A stretch of DNA of 43,281 nucleotides from Lentilactobacillus sunkii DSM 19904 (lineage in GTDB: Bacteria > Bacillota > Bacilli > Lactobacillales > Lactobacillaceae). The position numbers and the translations under genes are program-made. Shown in pieces: positions 1-7,844 of this stretch. The number at the start of each line of letters is the position of its first letter. Within the stretch, counting starts at the first letter, position 1. The notes beneath the pieces are model-generated. The model was not told the origin of the DNA, searched no databases, and was given only the letters and a program-made list of their open reading frames with translations. The stretch covers positions 1-43,281 of the forward strand of contig NZ_AZEA01000018.1 of NCBI RefSeq assembly GCF_001435575.1, read 5' to 3'.

Positions 1-115
1 AAAATTTTGTTCAGTTTTCAAAGGTCTACATGGAAACACAAACATTTTTCATGAAACGAAGAAAATCGTTCGCATATTCAAATCCTTATGTCCCTTGCCT
101 CTAACAGCAATAACA
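1..115 (-). other. rRNA operon leader (minus strand, runs off left edge)
   Basis: Read on the minus strand, the last ~25 bases before the window edge contain CTTTGAAAACTGAACAAA, a string I know from leaders and spacers of lactobacillus rRNA operons. It lies downstream of two strong tandem promoters. The inference is that a 16S rRNA gene starts a short distance to the left of base 1, transcribed leftwards. The rRNA itself is not in the window. Confidence 0.65.
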
Positions 116-144
116 ATTATATAACAGCCAATCTCGCAAGTCAA
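116..144 (-). promoter_or_regulatory. rRNA-type promoter P2 (proximal)
   Basis: On the minus strand there is a -35 TTGACT (139-144), exactly 17 bases, and a -10 TATAAT (116-121). An AT-rich stretch precedes the -35 like an UP element. This near-consensus promoter points leftwards into the rRNA leader. Confidence 0.8.
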
Positions 145-203
145 TAAAAACTTTTCAATTGGTAATTGGTATATGTGTTCATGTCATTGAAGCAACGAGT
201 AAT

Positions 204-232
204 ATATTATCAGCTATTTCGACTCAGGTCAA
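204..232 (-). promoter_or_regulatory. rRNA-type promoter P1 (distal)
   Basis: On the minus strand there is a -35 TTGACC (227-232), 17 bases, and a -10 TAATAT (204-209). It lies 88 bases upstream of P2, the tandem P1/P2 arrangement usual for rRNA operons of Bacillales and Lactobacillales. Confidence 0.7.
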
Positions 233-371
233 CAACTAATTCGAAATTCATTCAATTATTTTTCAACCGGAAAGATTAAAGATTGTTAATGGTGGGTTCA
301 AATCCTCCCCACACCGGTCGATAACCTTGTATACTTGCAGATGAAATCTCATCGAAAGGAACTGTAATCAG

Positions 372-1556
372 TTGAAAAAAATTGTAATCATTGATGCAAA
401 ACGATCTGCTATCGGTAAATTAAATGGCGCGTTGTCTTCATTAACTGCTGAACAACTTGGCTCAAAAGTTGCAAAAGAACTTCTTGAAGCTTCAAAAGTC
501 GCTCCAAGCGAAGTGGATCAAGTTATCTTTGGCAACGCAATCCAGGCCGGTAACGGTCAAAACATCGCTCGCCAAATTGAACTCAACAGTTTGATTCCGG
601 AAAGCAAGACTGCATTCACTGTCAACCAAGTATGTGGCTCCGGCTTGCAGGCAATTCATCAGGCTCGCTCATCATTGCTGCTGGGTGAAGCTCAGACAAT
701 TATTGCCGGTGGAACCGAAAGCATGTCGAATGTTCCTTACCTTAACATGTCCCAACGTAAATCGACAAAGTTCGGGTCTGTCACATTATATGATGGTTTA
801 CAAAAAGATGGGCTGACCGATTCAAAAACCAATGAACCGATGGGTATGACTGCCGAGAATGTGGCTGATCAATATCACGTATCGCGTCAGGAACAGGATG
901 AATTTGCCCTGCAATCCCACCAACGGGCGGCTTTCGCTACCGAGCATCATTACTTCAATGAAGAAATTGTTCCAATTGAAATTAACCAACGGAGATCAAA
1001 AGCACCAATTGTCATCGACAAGGACGAATCGATCCGAACCGATACCAGTATGACAAAATTATCAAAACTCTCACCATCATTCAAGGATCATGGGACTGTG
1101 ACTGCCGGCAACAGCGCCCCGCTAAACGATGGCGCCTCCGCTCTTATGATGATGACAGAAGATCGAGCCAATGAACTGGGTCTCAAGCCAATGGCAGAAA
1201 TTCTGGGATACGCCGAATCAGGAATCGACCCCAGCGTCATGGGATATGCCCCCTACCTGGCGATTAATAAATTGGTTTCAAATCTAAAAATGACGACTGA
1301 TGACATTGATCTGTATGAAATCAACGAAGCATTTGCATCCCAGTCAGTGGCTGTTGTTCGTGATTTGGGGATTTCAATGGATTGCGTCAATATTAACGGT
1401 GGCGCCCTCGCTTTGGGTCATCCACTCGGTGACTCCGGTGCCCGAATTGTGACCACCCTGCTTCACAACCTGAAACGGACCAACCAAGAATTTGGCATTG
1501 CCGCACTATGCATGGGTGGCGGCATGGGTTCCGCTCTCGCCATTAGATCACTATAA
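372..1556 (+). CDS. acetyl-CoA C-acetyltransferase (thiolase)
   Basis: This 394-residue protein has the normal length for a biosynthetic or degradative thiolase. It condenses two acetyl-CoA to acetoacetyl-CoA (or the reverse) in the cytoplasm, the first step of the mevalonate pathway that lactobacilli use for isoprenoids. Visible motifs are the acylated cysteine in NQVCGSG (about residue 88), the histidine in LALGHPLG near residue 350, and the C-terminal CMGGGMG cysteine loop. The start is TTG at 372, behind AAAGGA at 355-360. It is a single gene, divergent from the leftward rRNA promoters and followed by a bidirectional terminator. Family assignment is firm; the choice between mevalonate and fatty-acid use is inference. 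No clear own promoter was seen. Confidence 0.92.
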   Translation: MKKIVIIDAKRSAIGKLNGALSSLTAEQLGSKVAKELLEASKVAPSEVDQVIFGNAIQAGNGQNIARQIELNSLIPESKTAFTVNQVCGSGLQAIHQARSSLLLGEAQTIIAGGTESMSNVPYLNMSQRKSTKFGSVTLYDGLQKDGLTDSKTNEPMGMTAENVADQYHVSRQEQDEFALQSHQRAAFATEHHYFNEEIVPIEINQRRSKAPIVIDKDESIRTDTSMTKLSKLSPSFKDHGTVTAGNSAPLNDGASALMMMTEDRANELGLKPMAEILGYAESGIDPSVMGYAPYLAINKLVSNLKMTTDDIDLYEINEAFASQSVAVVRDLGISMDCVNINGGALALGHPLGDSGARIVTTLLHNLKRTNQEFGIAALCMGGGMGSALAIRSL

Positions 1557-1568
1557 ACAGACAAAAAT

Positions 1569-1608
1569 AGGTCGCAGTCAAAACATGAACGTTTTGACCG
1601 CGACCTTT
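1569..1608. terminator. bidirectional terminator between thiolase and the 1618-3201 gene
   Basis: The arms AGGTCGC-GTCAAAAC and GTTTTGAC-GCGACCT form a 15-bp stem with one mismatch and a short loop. The stem is followed by TTTTATTTT on the plus strand and preceded by A-rich sequence, so it can serve both convergent genes. Confidence 0.85.
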
Positions 1609-1617
1609 TATTTTCGA

Positions 1618-3201
1618 TTAAAGTTTGGCTCGTTCGTCTTCAGGCAGACTATCTTTGAATGAGGACTGGTAAAGCCAATAATATAAATGCTTAGTTGCTT
1701 TTGACATCTCCGCGTACTTCGGGTTGATTGATTTGACCTCTGGATAAACCCGCATCAAATGACTGAAAGCGCTGAAAGATCCAGCTTGAGACAAGCCATC
1801 GTAATCCTTTTTACCTCGACGTACCAGACCCATTAGCTGGTCAATCTGAAAACGAGCCAGTTGATCGACGTAATCAGAAATACTGGCTGTTAGTTCAAAG
1901 CTGGGTTCGGACACATTGCGGGTTGCCGCATACCGGCCGTCAGCAATGTGCTCCAGCAGACTATTTCTGGTTAATGTATATTGCACCATTAGTGGCATTA
2001 GGAAAACACTCTGCAGGATTTGGTGAGTTGTTTCAAATATCCCATAGCTCACCTTCACCGTTTCGCCCCGATCATTCACAGTCGGTTGATCCTTATCCAA
2101 GACGCGACTGTAGCGTAATCGGTAATTCTGATGCTTGGCATTTCTGGCACTCCCGGCATTGCTTAAATCCAAGATAGCCAGCCTCTCTGCCAAATCAGCA
2201 CCAGATTTTGGTAGATCAAAGTAACGACCAACATCTTGAATAGCCGCCTGAGTCTTGGCAATCACGGTATCCCGATCAATGGAATCTGTTACGGGTGCCC
2301 CGACCAAGTCAGGATTGGATTTATTAAAACACTTATAAATAAGCGCATACAGTCCCAATGAGGCCAAGCTGTTCAGCATCCCTGCCAATGTATTGTTGAC
2401 AAAAATATTGATATCGTCAGTCAAAGATACTTTGCCCAGGGCATCAGTCATCATCTTGGGTAAATCGTGCTCTTCAGTAAAATCGTCTTCATTATATGAG
2501 TAATTTTCAAGCAGTGGCCGTTTTGCATCACCCAGCGGCTGATTACTTAAAAAACCGTCGCTAATCTCCTTGGCAACCCCGGTCGAAGTTGTTTCCTCAG
2601 ATGCGGATGCTTTCTTGGATTCGTTATTGATGGTTACAAACGGAGAAGCCCCGTCCATATATTGATTGACATGATTGAACCACTGATTAACCAAAGTGGT
2701 TTGCTGATCGGAATCCAATTCCTGCAAGGCTGAGTTGATTCGGAAAACAACGCCGCCAGTTCCGGCAATTGCCCGGACAAATTGAATGACGGCCGTTTTA
2801 TATCCGACCACGAATTTATCAGGCGTATCGCTTTGACTCAAGTATTCGGAAAAGTGGATCCCAGCCGCACGGTCAACGGTGGAGCTGTCATTGTCCCCAG
2901 TAGCCCAAAGTGACATGTAATTAAATTGATCAATCGTGACAGCCTTGAGATCTTTTGCAGCAACCAAATACCCCATTTGGATTGCCTTTGACATTTTAAA
3001 CTCTGCCAACGAGATACTTGGAAGCAATGGCTTGGGTAAAAACGAGCGCAGTCCTCTTGCAATTCGCTCTGAATAAATCGAACTTTTTGCGTATGTATTC
3101 TCACCGAGTACTTTTGAAGTCATTAATCCCAGCATATTAAATAATTTTTGTTGTTTCGAACGGGTATCGGAATCATTCGCCGATGTATTGGCCTTCTTCA
3201 T
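1618..3201 (-). CDS. unrecognised 527-residue protein
   Basis: I do not recognise this protein. It is soluble-looking, about 527 residues, lysine-rich at the N-terminus (MKKANTSAND...). It has no signal peptide and at most one hydrophobic patch (about residues 285-300, LNSLASLGLYALIY). An acidic/serine-rich stretch follows the first ~190 residues and may be a linker between two domains. The start is set at ATG 3199-3201 because AGGGGGTGG precedes it; the in-frame extension to 3249 runs through the leader and has no ribosome site. A 12-base perfect palindrome, AGTCTTAAGACT, lies at about 3219-3230, just upstream of the ribosome site, and could be an operator. It is monocistronic, divergent from csbD and convergent with thiolase. 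Confidence 0.75.
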   Translation of the reverse strand: MKKANTSANDSDTRSKQQKLFNMLGLMTSKVLGENTYAKSSIYSERIARGLRSFLPKPLLPSISLAEFKMSKAIQMGYLVAAKDLKAVTIDQFNYMSLWATGDNDSSTVDRAAGIHFSEYLSQSDTPDKFVVGYKTAVIQFVRAIAGTGGVVFRINSALQELDSDQQTTLVNQWFNHVNQYMDGASPFVTINNESKKASASEETTSTGVAKEISDGFLSNQPLGDAKRPLLENYSYNEDDFTEEHDLPKMMTDALGKVSLTDDINIFVNNTLAGMLNSLASLGLYALIYKCFNKSNPDLVGAPVTDSIDRDTVIAKTQAAIQDVGRYFDLPKSGADLAERLAILDLSNAGSARNAKHQNYRLRYSRVLDKDQPTVNDRGETVKVSYGIFETTHQILQSVFLMPLMVQYTLTRNSLLEHIADGRYAATRNVSEPSFELTASISDYVDQLARFQIDQLMGLVRRGKKDYDGLSQAGSFSAFSHLMRVYPEVKSINPKYAEMSKATKHLYYWLYQSSFKDSLPEDERAKL

Positions 3202-3316
3202 GTCGAAACCACCCCCTAGTCTTAAGACTATGATATCATAAACCAGCACTAATCATGGGCTTCAAACGTGGAATTTACAAGTCTTTAACAATTTTTGAAA
3301 TTTCCAAGCTTTATTT

Positions 3317-3345
3317 TTGTGCTTCAGGCACACTTCTTGTATTCT
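3317..3345 (+). promoter_or_regulatory. promoter of csbD-like gene
   Basis: A -35 TTGTGC (3317-3322), 17 bases, and a -10 TATTCT (3340-3345) end 33 bases before the start codon chosen for the CsbD-like protein. Confidence 0.55.
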
Positions 3346-3377
3346 TATGGTAGAGATAAGGAAGGGATGTGAATGTT

Positions 3378-3584
3378 ATGGGAAATCTGAAAAACAAGTC
3401 CGATGAATTAATCGGCAAGGCAAAAGAAGCTGTTGGTGATGTAACCGGAAACGAGAAGTTGAAGCTCAAGGGCAAGGCCCAAAAGACATCCGGCAAGGCA
3501 AAAGATAAAGTTGAAGACGTCAAAGAAAAAGCATCTGAAAAAGTTAATGACGCCTTGGGTGACGAAAAAGAAGATAAGAAGTAG
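3378..3584 (+). CDS. CsbD-family stress-response protein
   Basis: This is a 68-residue, highly charged protein made of lysine/glutamate-rich amphipathic helices (GNLKNKSDELIGKAKEAVGD..., then a repeat GKAKDKVEDVKEKASEKVND). That is the pattern of the CsbD family, small general-stress proteins of unknown molecular role. The start is ATG 3378, behind AAGGAAGGG at 3358-3366; the GTG at 3369 lies too close to that site. It has its own promoter. Its original terminator was split by the insertion sequence that begins at about 3669, so its transcript may now read into the element. Confidence 0.85.
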   Translation: MGNLKNKSDELIGKAKEAVGDVTGNEKLKLKGKAQKTSGKAKDKVEDVKEKASEKVNDALGDEKEDKK

Positions 3585-3641
3585 TTTACTTTGAATCACC
3601 CTTAATGATAGTTGGTTGTTTAACAAGAAGATTTAAATAAG

Positions 3642-3668
3642 AAACCCGGTGGCCACAATCATTGTGGT
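3642..3668 (+). terminator. left half of the csbD terminator, split by the IS
   Basis: AAACCCGGT (3642-3650) and the inner arm CCACA (3653-3657) with TGTGG (3663-3667) lie left of the IS. The matching ACCGGGTTTTT lies right of it at 5379-5389. Removing the IS and one GGT copy restores a two-part stem followed by T5, a standard intrinsic terminator. Confidence 0.75.
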
Positions 3669-3707
3669 GGATATACTCCTTCTTGAGTAGACAAGCAAAT
3701 AATTAAA
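3669..3707 (+). repeat. IS left inverted repeat
   Basis: A 39-bp end that aligns without gaps to the reverse complement of 5337-5375 (30/39 identical). The central block AGTAGACAA and inner block AAATAATTAAA are perfect. Confidence 0.8.
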
Positions 3708-3735
3708 GCTTGTTCACTTAGGAAGGAGTTTTTGT

Positions 3736-4457
3736 ATGGGCCGAAAAGGAATTCGATACACCTTAGAGGAAAAGCTCTTCTATATTGGTTTAGTTCAAGC
3801 TGGGTCAACAACTCGCGAAATAGAAAGACAATATGGTGTTAAGCACGGCCAGGTAAAAGTGTGGTTAGAAAGGTATCAGTTTAAAGGAGTTGATGGTCTC
3901 AAACGAGCACCAGGTATTCGGCAATATTCAAAAGAATTTAAACTTGGGGTAGTTCAGGAGTATCTTGCGGGTGGTACTTCGTACCCCAAATTGGCAAGAA
4001 AATACGAAGTTTCCAACATCGGGGTTATCTACCAGGGGTTTCTCGATATACTAGTGGGAAATCATTAGATTCCACTAGGAGGAGAACACCGTTGAATGAA
4101 GGTCGCAAAACAACCAAGCTTGAACGAATTGAGATTGCGGAATGGACGATTGCCCACGAAAAGCATTACACCGAAGCAGCCAATCATTTTAATGTTTCAT
4201 ATGGTCAGGTCTACAGTTGGGTCAAAAAATATGAAAAGGATGGGGCAGATGGATTAGCTGATCGTCGCGGAAAAGCTAAAGAAGATAATGGTCATCTTTC
4301 CGAATTAGAAAAGAAAGACTTGGAGATTAAGCGCCTGAAGGCACGACTGGAATATGTTTCAACAGAGGCAGCGATTCTAAAAAAACTTCAGGAAATCGAA
4401 AGGATGGATGCACACAAGAAAAATATCAAGCCGTTCAAACACTCTCCCAAAAAGTAA
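3736..4457 (+). pseudogene. transposase OrfA, broken by a 1-base deletion near 4035
   Basis: The first part (3736-4068) begins MGRKGIRYTLEEK and carries one or two helix-turn-helix modules (TTREIERQYGVKHGQVKVWL, then SYPKLARKYEVSNIGVIYQ). It then runs out of frame to a stop at 4068. The second part (frame of 4092-4457) carries another helix-turn-helix (YTEAANHFNVSYGQVYSWVKKY) and a leucine-zipper-like coiled coil (ELEKKDLEIKRLKARLEYVST). Adding one T after CAG at 4033-4035 restores a continuous YQWVSRYTSGKSLDSTRRR junction and a single ~240-residue protein, the expected OrfA size. So the break is very probably a point deletion. The downstream TTG at 4092 might allow a shortened product. Confidence 0.85.
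4379..4385 (+). promoter_or_regulatory. programmed -1 frameshift site (A7) between orfA and orfB
   Basis: Seven A's sit in the phase CTA AAA AAA CTT of orfA. A -1 slip leads directly into the orfB frame, which stays open from here and reads on into QEKYQAVQTLSQKV...VSRAAYYKW. IS3-family elements make their OrfAB transposase by such a slip. Confidence 0.75.
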
Positions 4458-4504
4458 ACCCAGACACGAAACAGAAGTATGGGATTAGTTTCATCTGCCA
4501 ATAT

Positions 4505-5332
4505 TTGGAGGTGTCACGTGCAGCATACTATAAATGGCTGGGTCATGAACCAACGGTTCATGAGCTGGAAAACCAAGCGATTTACAAGTACATCAAGCAA
4601 TTGGAAGAAGCTAATCATTACATTTTTGGCGTTAATCGCTTGGTTACTTACATTAATCAAGAAACGCCTTATAAGGTTGGTCCCACTCGAGTTCGTAATA
4701 TCATGCGTCGAGGTGGTATTAAAGCTTCTATTCGAGTTGCCAAGCATGATCGTAAAGCTGAGAAAAAAGAGTTTGTTTTGGCCAATAAACTCCTCACTGC
4801 GGATGCTGGTCATGATTTCCATCCAAGTCACCCGAACGAAGTTTGGGTGACCGACTGCAGTGAATTGCCCTATGGCATTAACGGAACAGCAAAGCTTCGT
4901 CTGAGTGCCATCAAAGATTTGTATGACCACAGCATTGTTTCTTGGAAAGTCGCCTCGACAGAAACCGCCGTGCTGGTCACCGATACTTTCAAAGCTGCCA
5001 TTAAGAATAATCATGGTGTCAAGCCTGGCTTAATTCATAGCGACCAAGGATCGAGCTATACCTCCGAACGTTATAACACAGCATTGTCTGGAATGGGCAT
5101 CATTCATAGTATGTCTCGACCAGGGACTCCAGGGGATAATAGCCCAATGGAAAGCTTCTGGAGTCACATTAAAACGGAGTTTTTTGCCTTCGAACAACCG
5201 TTATCTGAGATCGAGATGATCACGTCAATTCAAAATTGTATTAACTGGTACAACAATAAACGACGACAAGAAACACTCAACGGCATGACCCCAGTAGAAT
5301 ACCGGAATCATGCCGTTGATGAAACTGCATAA
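4505..5332 (+). CDS. transposase OrfB, DDE integrase domain (IS3 family)
   Basis: The 275-residue frame 4505-5332 holds the catalytic part. It has an N-terminal HTH_21-like region (YIFGVNRLVTYINQ...RVRNIMRRGGIKA) and then an rve integrase core with the three acidic residues in VTDCSEL, IHSDQGSSY and DNSPMESFWSHIKTE, followed by the typical C-terminal YNNKRRQETLNGMTPVEYR. In life it would be made mainly as an OrfAB fusion by the slip at 4379-4385. The open frame reaches back to 4385. The orfB frame itself is intact. Because orfA is broken upstream, this copy probably cannot make the full fusion and may depend on another copy. Confidence 0.9.
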   Translation: MEVSRAAYYKWLGHEPTVHELENQAIYKYIKQLEEANHYIFGVNRLVTYINQETPYKVGPTRVRNIMRRGGIKASIRVAKHDRKAEKKEFVLANKLLTADAGHDFHPSHPNEVWVTDCSELPYGINGTAKLRLSAIKDLYDHSIVSWKVASTETAVLVTDTFKAAIKNNHGVKPGLIHSDQGSSYTSERYNTALSGMGIIHSMSRPGTPGDNSPMESFWSHIKTEFFAFEQPLSEIEMITSIQNCINWYNNKRRQETLNGMTPVEYRNHAVDETA

Positions 5333-5336
5333 CAGT

Positions 5337-5375
5337 TTTAATTATTTAATTGTCTACTTGACGCGGAGTAGCTCC
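5337..5375 (-). repeat. IS right inverted repeat
   Basis: Partner of 3669-3707; on the minus strand it reads GGAGCTACTCC...AGTAGACAA..AAATAATTAAA. It is followed directly by GGT at 5376-5378, the second target-duplication copy. Confidence 0.8.
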
Positions 5376-5431
5376 GGTACCGGGTTTTTGCGTTGTAAAA
5401 TGAGAAAGAATATTTTTTTATCTTCTATGTA

Positions 5432-5460
5432 TTGCATGGCAAATCATAATGCTCTATAAT
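5432..5460 (+). promoter_or_regulatory. promoter of the GNAT gene
   Basis: -35 TTGCAT (5432-5437), 17 bases, -10 TATAAT (5455-5460). The expected transcript start is about 55 bases before the start codon. Confidence 0.7.
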
Positions 5461-5524
5461 TCACTCTCGTGTTATTTTGATCTAATCAATTGAATTAGAA
5501 ATTTGAACAGGGACGTGATTGACA

Positions 5525-6058
5525 ATGTCAGCAACATATTTACGACAAGCAACTAACGAAGATCTTTCAGAAATTAAAACAATTATCGATGAAGCAAAAG
5601 CGTTTCTTAAAAAACAGGGTATCGACCAGTGGCAAAACGGTTATCCAGCGTATGAAGATTTGGAAACCGATGTGAATAACGGTATTACCTACGTGCTGAT
5701 CGTTGACGGCAAAATTGCCGGGACTGCTGCCCTTCACCAAGGGCTGGATGTCAATTACCTGAACATCCACGACGGTGAGTGGGTTAACGGCGTTCATGGC
5801 CGTTATACCGCCATTCACCGGATCGCCATGTCATCTGAATTTCGCGGCCAGCACTTATCCGATAAAATGGTCAGTGGCCTGATTACCATTTCCGGCGTTT
5901 TGGGATACAAAGACATTCGCATTGACACCCATCCCGACAACGCGGGCATGCAGCACGTCATCACCACCAACGGCTTTACGAAACGCGGCACCATTTATAT
6001 GGCCGAAGCAGACGGCGAAGCATCCCCTCGTTATGCCTACCAACTAGTTATTGGGTAA
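5525..6058 (+). CDS. GNAT-family N-acetyltransferase
   Basis: This ~177-residue acetyl-CoA-dependent N-acetyltransferase begins LRQATNEDLSEIKTIIDEAKAFLKKQGIDQWQNGYP. That opening is characteristic of a GNAT subgroup common in lactobacilli. The acetyl-CoA-binding core is AIHRIAMSSEFRGQHLSDKMVSG, where a Q/RGxxLSxKM loop replaces the usual RGxGxG/A. A segment resembling the RIDTHPDNAGMQHVITTNGF strand-helix (motif B) follows. The substrate is unknown. The start is ATG 5525; TTG at 5519 is also possible, since the AGGGA at about 5508-5512 fits either. Its 3' end is followed at once by the promoter of the next small gene. Confidence 0.85.
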   Translation: MSATYLRQATNEDLSEIKTIIDEAKAFLKKQGIDQWQNGYPAYEDLETDVNNGITYVLIVDGKIAGTAALHQGLDVNYLNIHDGEWVNGVHGRYTAIHRIAMSSEFRGQHLSDKMVSGLITISGVLGYKDIRIDTHPDNAGMQHVITTNGFTKRGTIYMAEADGEASPRYAYQLVIG

Positions 6059-6079
6059 CCTGATAAAAAGGGGTACAAT
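6051..6079 (+). promoter_or_regulatory. promoter overlapping the end of the GNAT gene
   Basis: -35 TTGGGT (6051-6056), 17 bases, -10 TACAAT (6074-6079), just upstream of the 63-residue membrane protein. The -35 lies inside the last codons of the GNAT gene. Confidence 0.5.
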
Positions 6080-6100
6080 ATGATCAATGAGGTGATATGA

Positions 6101-6292
6101 ATGGCACAAGACGATGCTGACGTAAAGACCGCACTGATTATCATGTACGTCATCGGCGTTGTATGTCTGGGAATCACATTTTTCATTCTCGATAAAGTGA
6201 ACGGAAAATGGTTTACGAAGTTCTCGGTTGGACTCGCCGGAGTTGTTTTGGTGATGGGAATTATTTTGGTAAATTTGATTAGCCTAAATTAA
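6101..6292 (+). CDS. small two-TM membrane protein
   Basis: This 63-residue protein has two hydrophobic helices (about residues 11-29, ALIIMYVIGVVCLGITFFI, and 40-61, FSVGLAGVVLVMGIILVNLISL) separated by a basic loop, and a short acidic N-terminus (MAQDDADVK). The ribosome site is GAGGTGAT just before ATG 6101. I assign no function. Small proteins like this are common as unannotated envelope components. It ends in a strong terminator. Confidence 0.75.
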   Translation: MAQDDADVKTALIIMYVIGVVCLGITFFILDKVNGKWFTKFSVGLAGVVLVMGIILVNLISLN

Positions 6293-6303
6293 AAATCAAT
6301 ATT

Positions 6304-6353
6304 AAAAATGGTTGAAGACAAAACGTTAAGTTTTGTTTTCAACCATTTTTTTC
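6304..6353. terminator. strong terminator, probably bidirectional
   Basis: AAATGGTTGAAGACAAAAC pairs with GTTTTGTTTTCAACCATTT around a 6-base loop and is followed by a T7 run. On the minus strand the 3' side is ATTTTTAATATTG. It serves the 6101-6292 gene and the minus-strand remnant from 6608. Confidence 0.85.
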
Positions 6354-6396
6354 AAAATTCATTCACTAGCACGAACATCTGCCGTTCCTGATCGGG

Positions 6397-6608
6397 CTAC
6401 TTTCCCTTTTTAACCTGACTCAAATAAGCATATATTTTATTGTTTAAAACATGATTCACTTTAGTCAACTGCGATAGTACAAAGGCAATTACAAAGTAGA
6501 TAAAATCGAGCCCAACGCTATTAAAAAATAGATGGCAAGGCCCATGGCAACGAGCAGGAACCAGAAACAAACCAATTCAATGATTTTTTTGAAATGTATT
6601 TCATCCAC
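6397..6608 (-). pseudogene. frameshifted small membrane protein
   Basis: On the minus strand a GTG start (6606-6608) lies behind GAGGTG and opens a 39-codon frame: a charged start (DEIHFKKIIE), then a TM helix, ending at TAA 6489. The last residues of that frame (LIALGSILSTL) are implausible. If one more T is allowed in the T6 run (plus-strand A6 at 6523-6528), the reading continues as FFNSVGLDFIYFVIAFVLSQ and ends KKGK at TAG 6397. This gives a ~70-residue two-TM protein with a basic tail. The gene is therefore probably broken by slippage in a homopolymer. It lies downstream of and codirectional with the PLP enzyme at 6667. Confidence 0.5.
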
Positions 6609-6666
6609 TCTTATCACACCTCGCCTTCCCCACCAGTTGATTGCTTCATATTACCAGGATCAAAAA

Positions 6667-7812
6667 CTAGATTTTATCAAATGCCTGATCCAAATCGGCA
6701 ATCAAGTCATCCGCGTCTTCCAAGCCAACCGACAATCGAATTAATTCATCCTTAATGCCCATTTTAAGCCGCTCTGGCTTGGGAATTTCAAAGTGTGACA
6801 TGAATGCCGGCACCTCTACCAAACTTTCGGCAGCCCCTAAACTAACGGCTAATATGATCAGTTGAAGGCTGTTGACAAACTTGGCAGCGTCCAGGCCATC
6901 CTTAATTTCAAAGGACAGGACACCACCGGCACCTTCGGCTTCATCATTGATAATCTTGTAATCCTGGCTGGATTTATCCGCAGTTGGGTAGTAAATTCTT
7001 GATACTTTGGGATTACTTTCAAGATAGGCAATAATCTTTTCCGCATTTTGAATATGCCGATCCATCCGAAGATTCAGGGTCTGAATCCCCCGGCGTAACA
7101 AATTGGCTTCTTGGGGTGCCAAAACCGCACCAATCGTGTTTTGAACCGCATACACCCGATCACTCAATTCCTTGGTCTTGGTGACAATCATCCCGGCAGT
7201 GAAGTCGGAATGACCACCAAGATATTTAGTCGCCGAATGTAAGACAACATCAGCACCTAAATCCAATGGCTTCTGTAGATATGGTGTTAAGAAGGTATTG
7301 TCAACGACGACCAAGGCATCATGTTGATGCGCGACTTTGGCAATTTGCTTAACACTCGAAACCTTAAGCAGAGGATTAGTAACCGGCTCGAAGTATACCC
7401 CTTTGGTATTTGGCTTAAAGGCTGCAGCGACTGCATCCACATTCTGGGTGTCGACTTCGGTGAATTCCAATCCCCGTGGCTTCAAAAAATCGTTAACCAA
7501 GCGGAAAGTTCCACCATAAATGTTGTCACCGATAATAATATGATCACCGGGCTTAAAAAGCGCTAAAGCGGCATGAATGGCGGCCATCCCACTTGAGAAA
7601 GCGAATCCACGGTCACCGTTTTCCAACTCGGCACAGACTTCTTCGACCGCGTCACGAGTTGGGTTGCCTGAACGTTCATAGTCCCATTTAACATCCGAAC
7701 CCAACTTGGGATATCTAAAGGTTGAGGAATTGTAGATTGGCACGTTCACCGCACCGGTTGAGTTGTCGTCAGGTCTGCCGCCGCGGACCAATAATGTATT
7801 AAATTTTACCAT
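6667..7812 (-). CDS. cystathionine gamma-synthase/beta-lyase family PLP enzyme
   Basis: This 381-residue enzyme is of the Cys/Met metabolism PLP family (MetB/MetC/CGL fold type I) and has the normal full length. The PLP-binding lysine is in [12 protein letters not shown] (about residue 196). The substrate-pocket sequences [16 protein letters not shown] and [12 protein letters not shown] are typical, and the C-terminal [18 protein letters not shown] is diagnostic. It interconverts cystathionine, cysteine, homocysteine and methionine precursors in the cytosol. Sequence alone does not separate gamma-synthase, beta-lyase and gamma-lyase. The start is ATG 7812 behind AGGAGAT. It begins only 32 bases after addA, so it may be read from the addBA transcript. 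No T-box or SAM leader is present. Confidence 0.88.
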   Translation of the reverse strand: MVKFNTLLVRGGRPDDNSTGAVNVPIYNSSTFRYPKLGSDVKWDYERSGNPTRDAVEEVCAELENGDRGFAFSSGMAAIHAALALFKPGDHIIIGDNIYGGTFRLVNDFLKPRGLEFTEVDTQNVDAVAAAFKPNTKGVYFEPVTNPLLKVSSVKQIAKVAHQHDALVVVDNTFLTPYLQKPLDLGADVVLHSATKYLGGHSDFTAGMIVTKTKELSDRVYAVQNTIGAVLAPQEANLLRRGIQTLNLRMDRHIQNAEKIIAYLESNPKVSRIYYPTADKSSQDYKIINDEAEGAGGVLSFEIKDGLDAAKFVNSLQLIILAVSLGAAESLVEVPAFMSHFEIPKPERLKMGIKDELIRLSVGLEDADDLIADLDQAFDKI

Positions 7813-7844
7813 TGAAAGATCTCCTGTCTAATCAAAATGTGGAG

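Larger units (their letters stand above)
3669..5375 (+). mobile_element. IS3-family (IS150-like) insertion sequence, 1707 bp, probably inactive
   Basis: Both 39-bp ends are inverted repeats with 30 of 39 positions identical (GGA..TACTCC....AGTAGACAA..AAATAATTAAA). GGT lies directly outside each end (3666-3668 and 5376-5378), a 3-bp target duplication as is common for this group. Inside are an orfA with helix-turn-helix domains and an orfB with a DDE integrase domain in the -1 frame. orfA carries a 1-base deletion. The end could be shifted one base outwards (TGG...), since IS3 elements usually start with TG, but then the terminal bases of the two ends would not match. Confidence 0.85.

Noticed and set aside
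285-322. GGTGGGTTCAAATCC, resembling the T-arm and 3' end of a tRNA
   Set aside because: The 5-bp T stem does not pair properly, and no acceptor, D or anticodon arms are found upstream.
4033-4041. CAGGGGTTT as a second programmed -1 slip site in orfA
   Set aside because: The phase does not give an X XXY YYZ heptamer; a lost T restores the protein simply.
5377-5389. GGTACCGGG as a stand-alone terminator of the transposase
   Set aside because: Its partner arm lies on the other side of the IS, so it is half of the csbD terminator.
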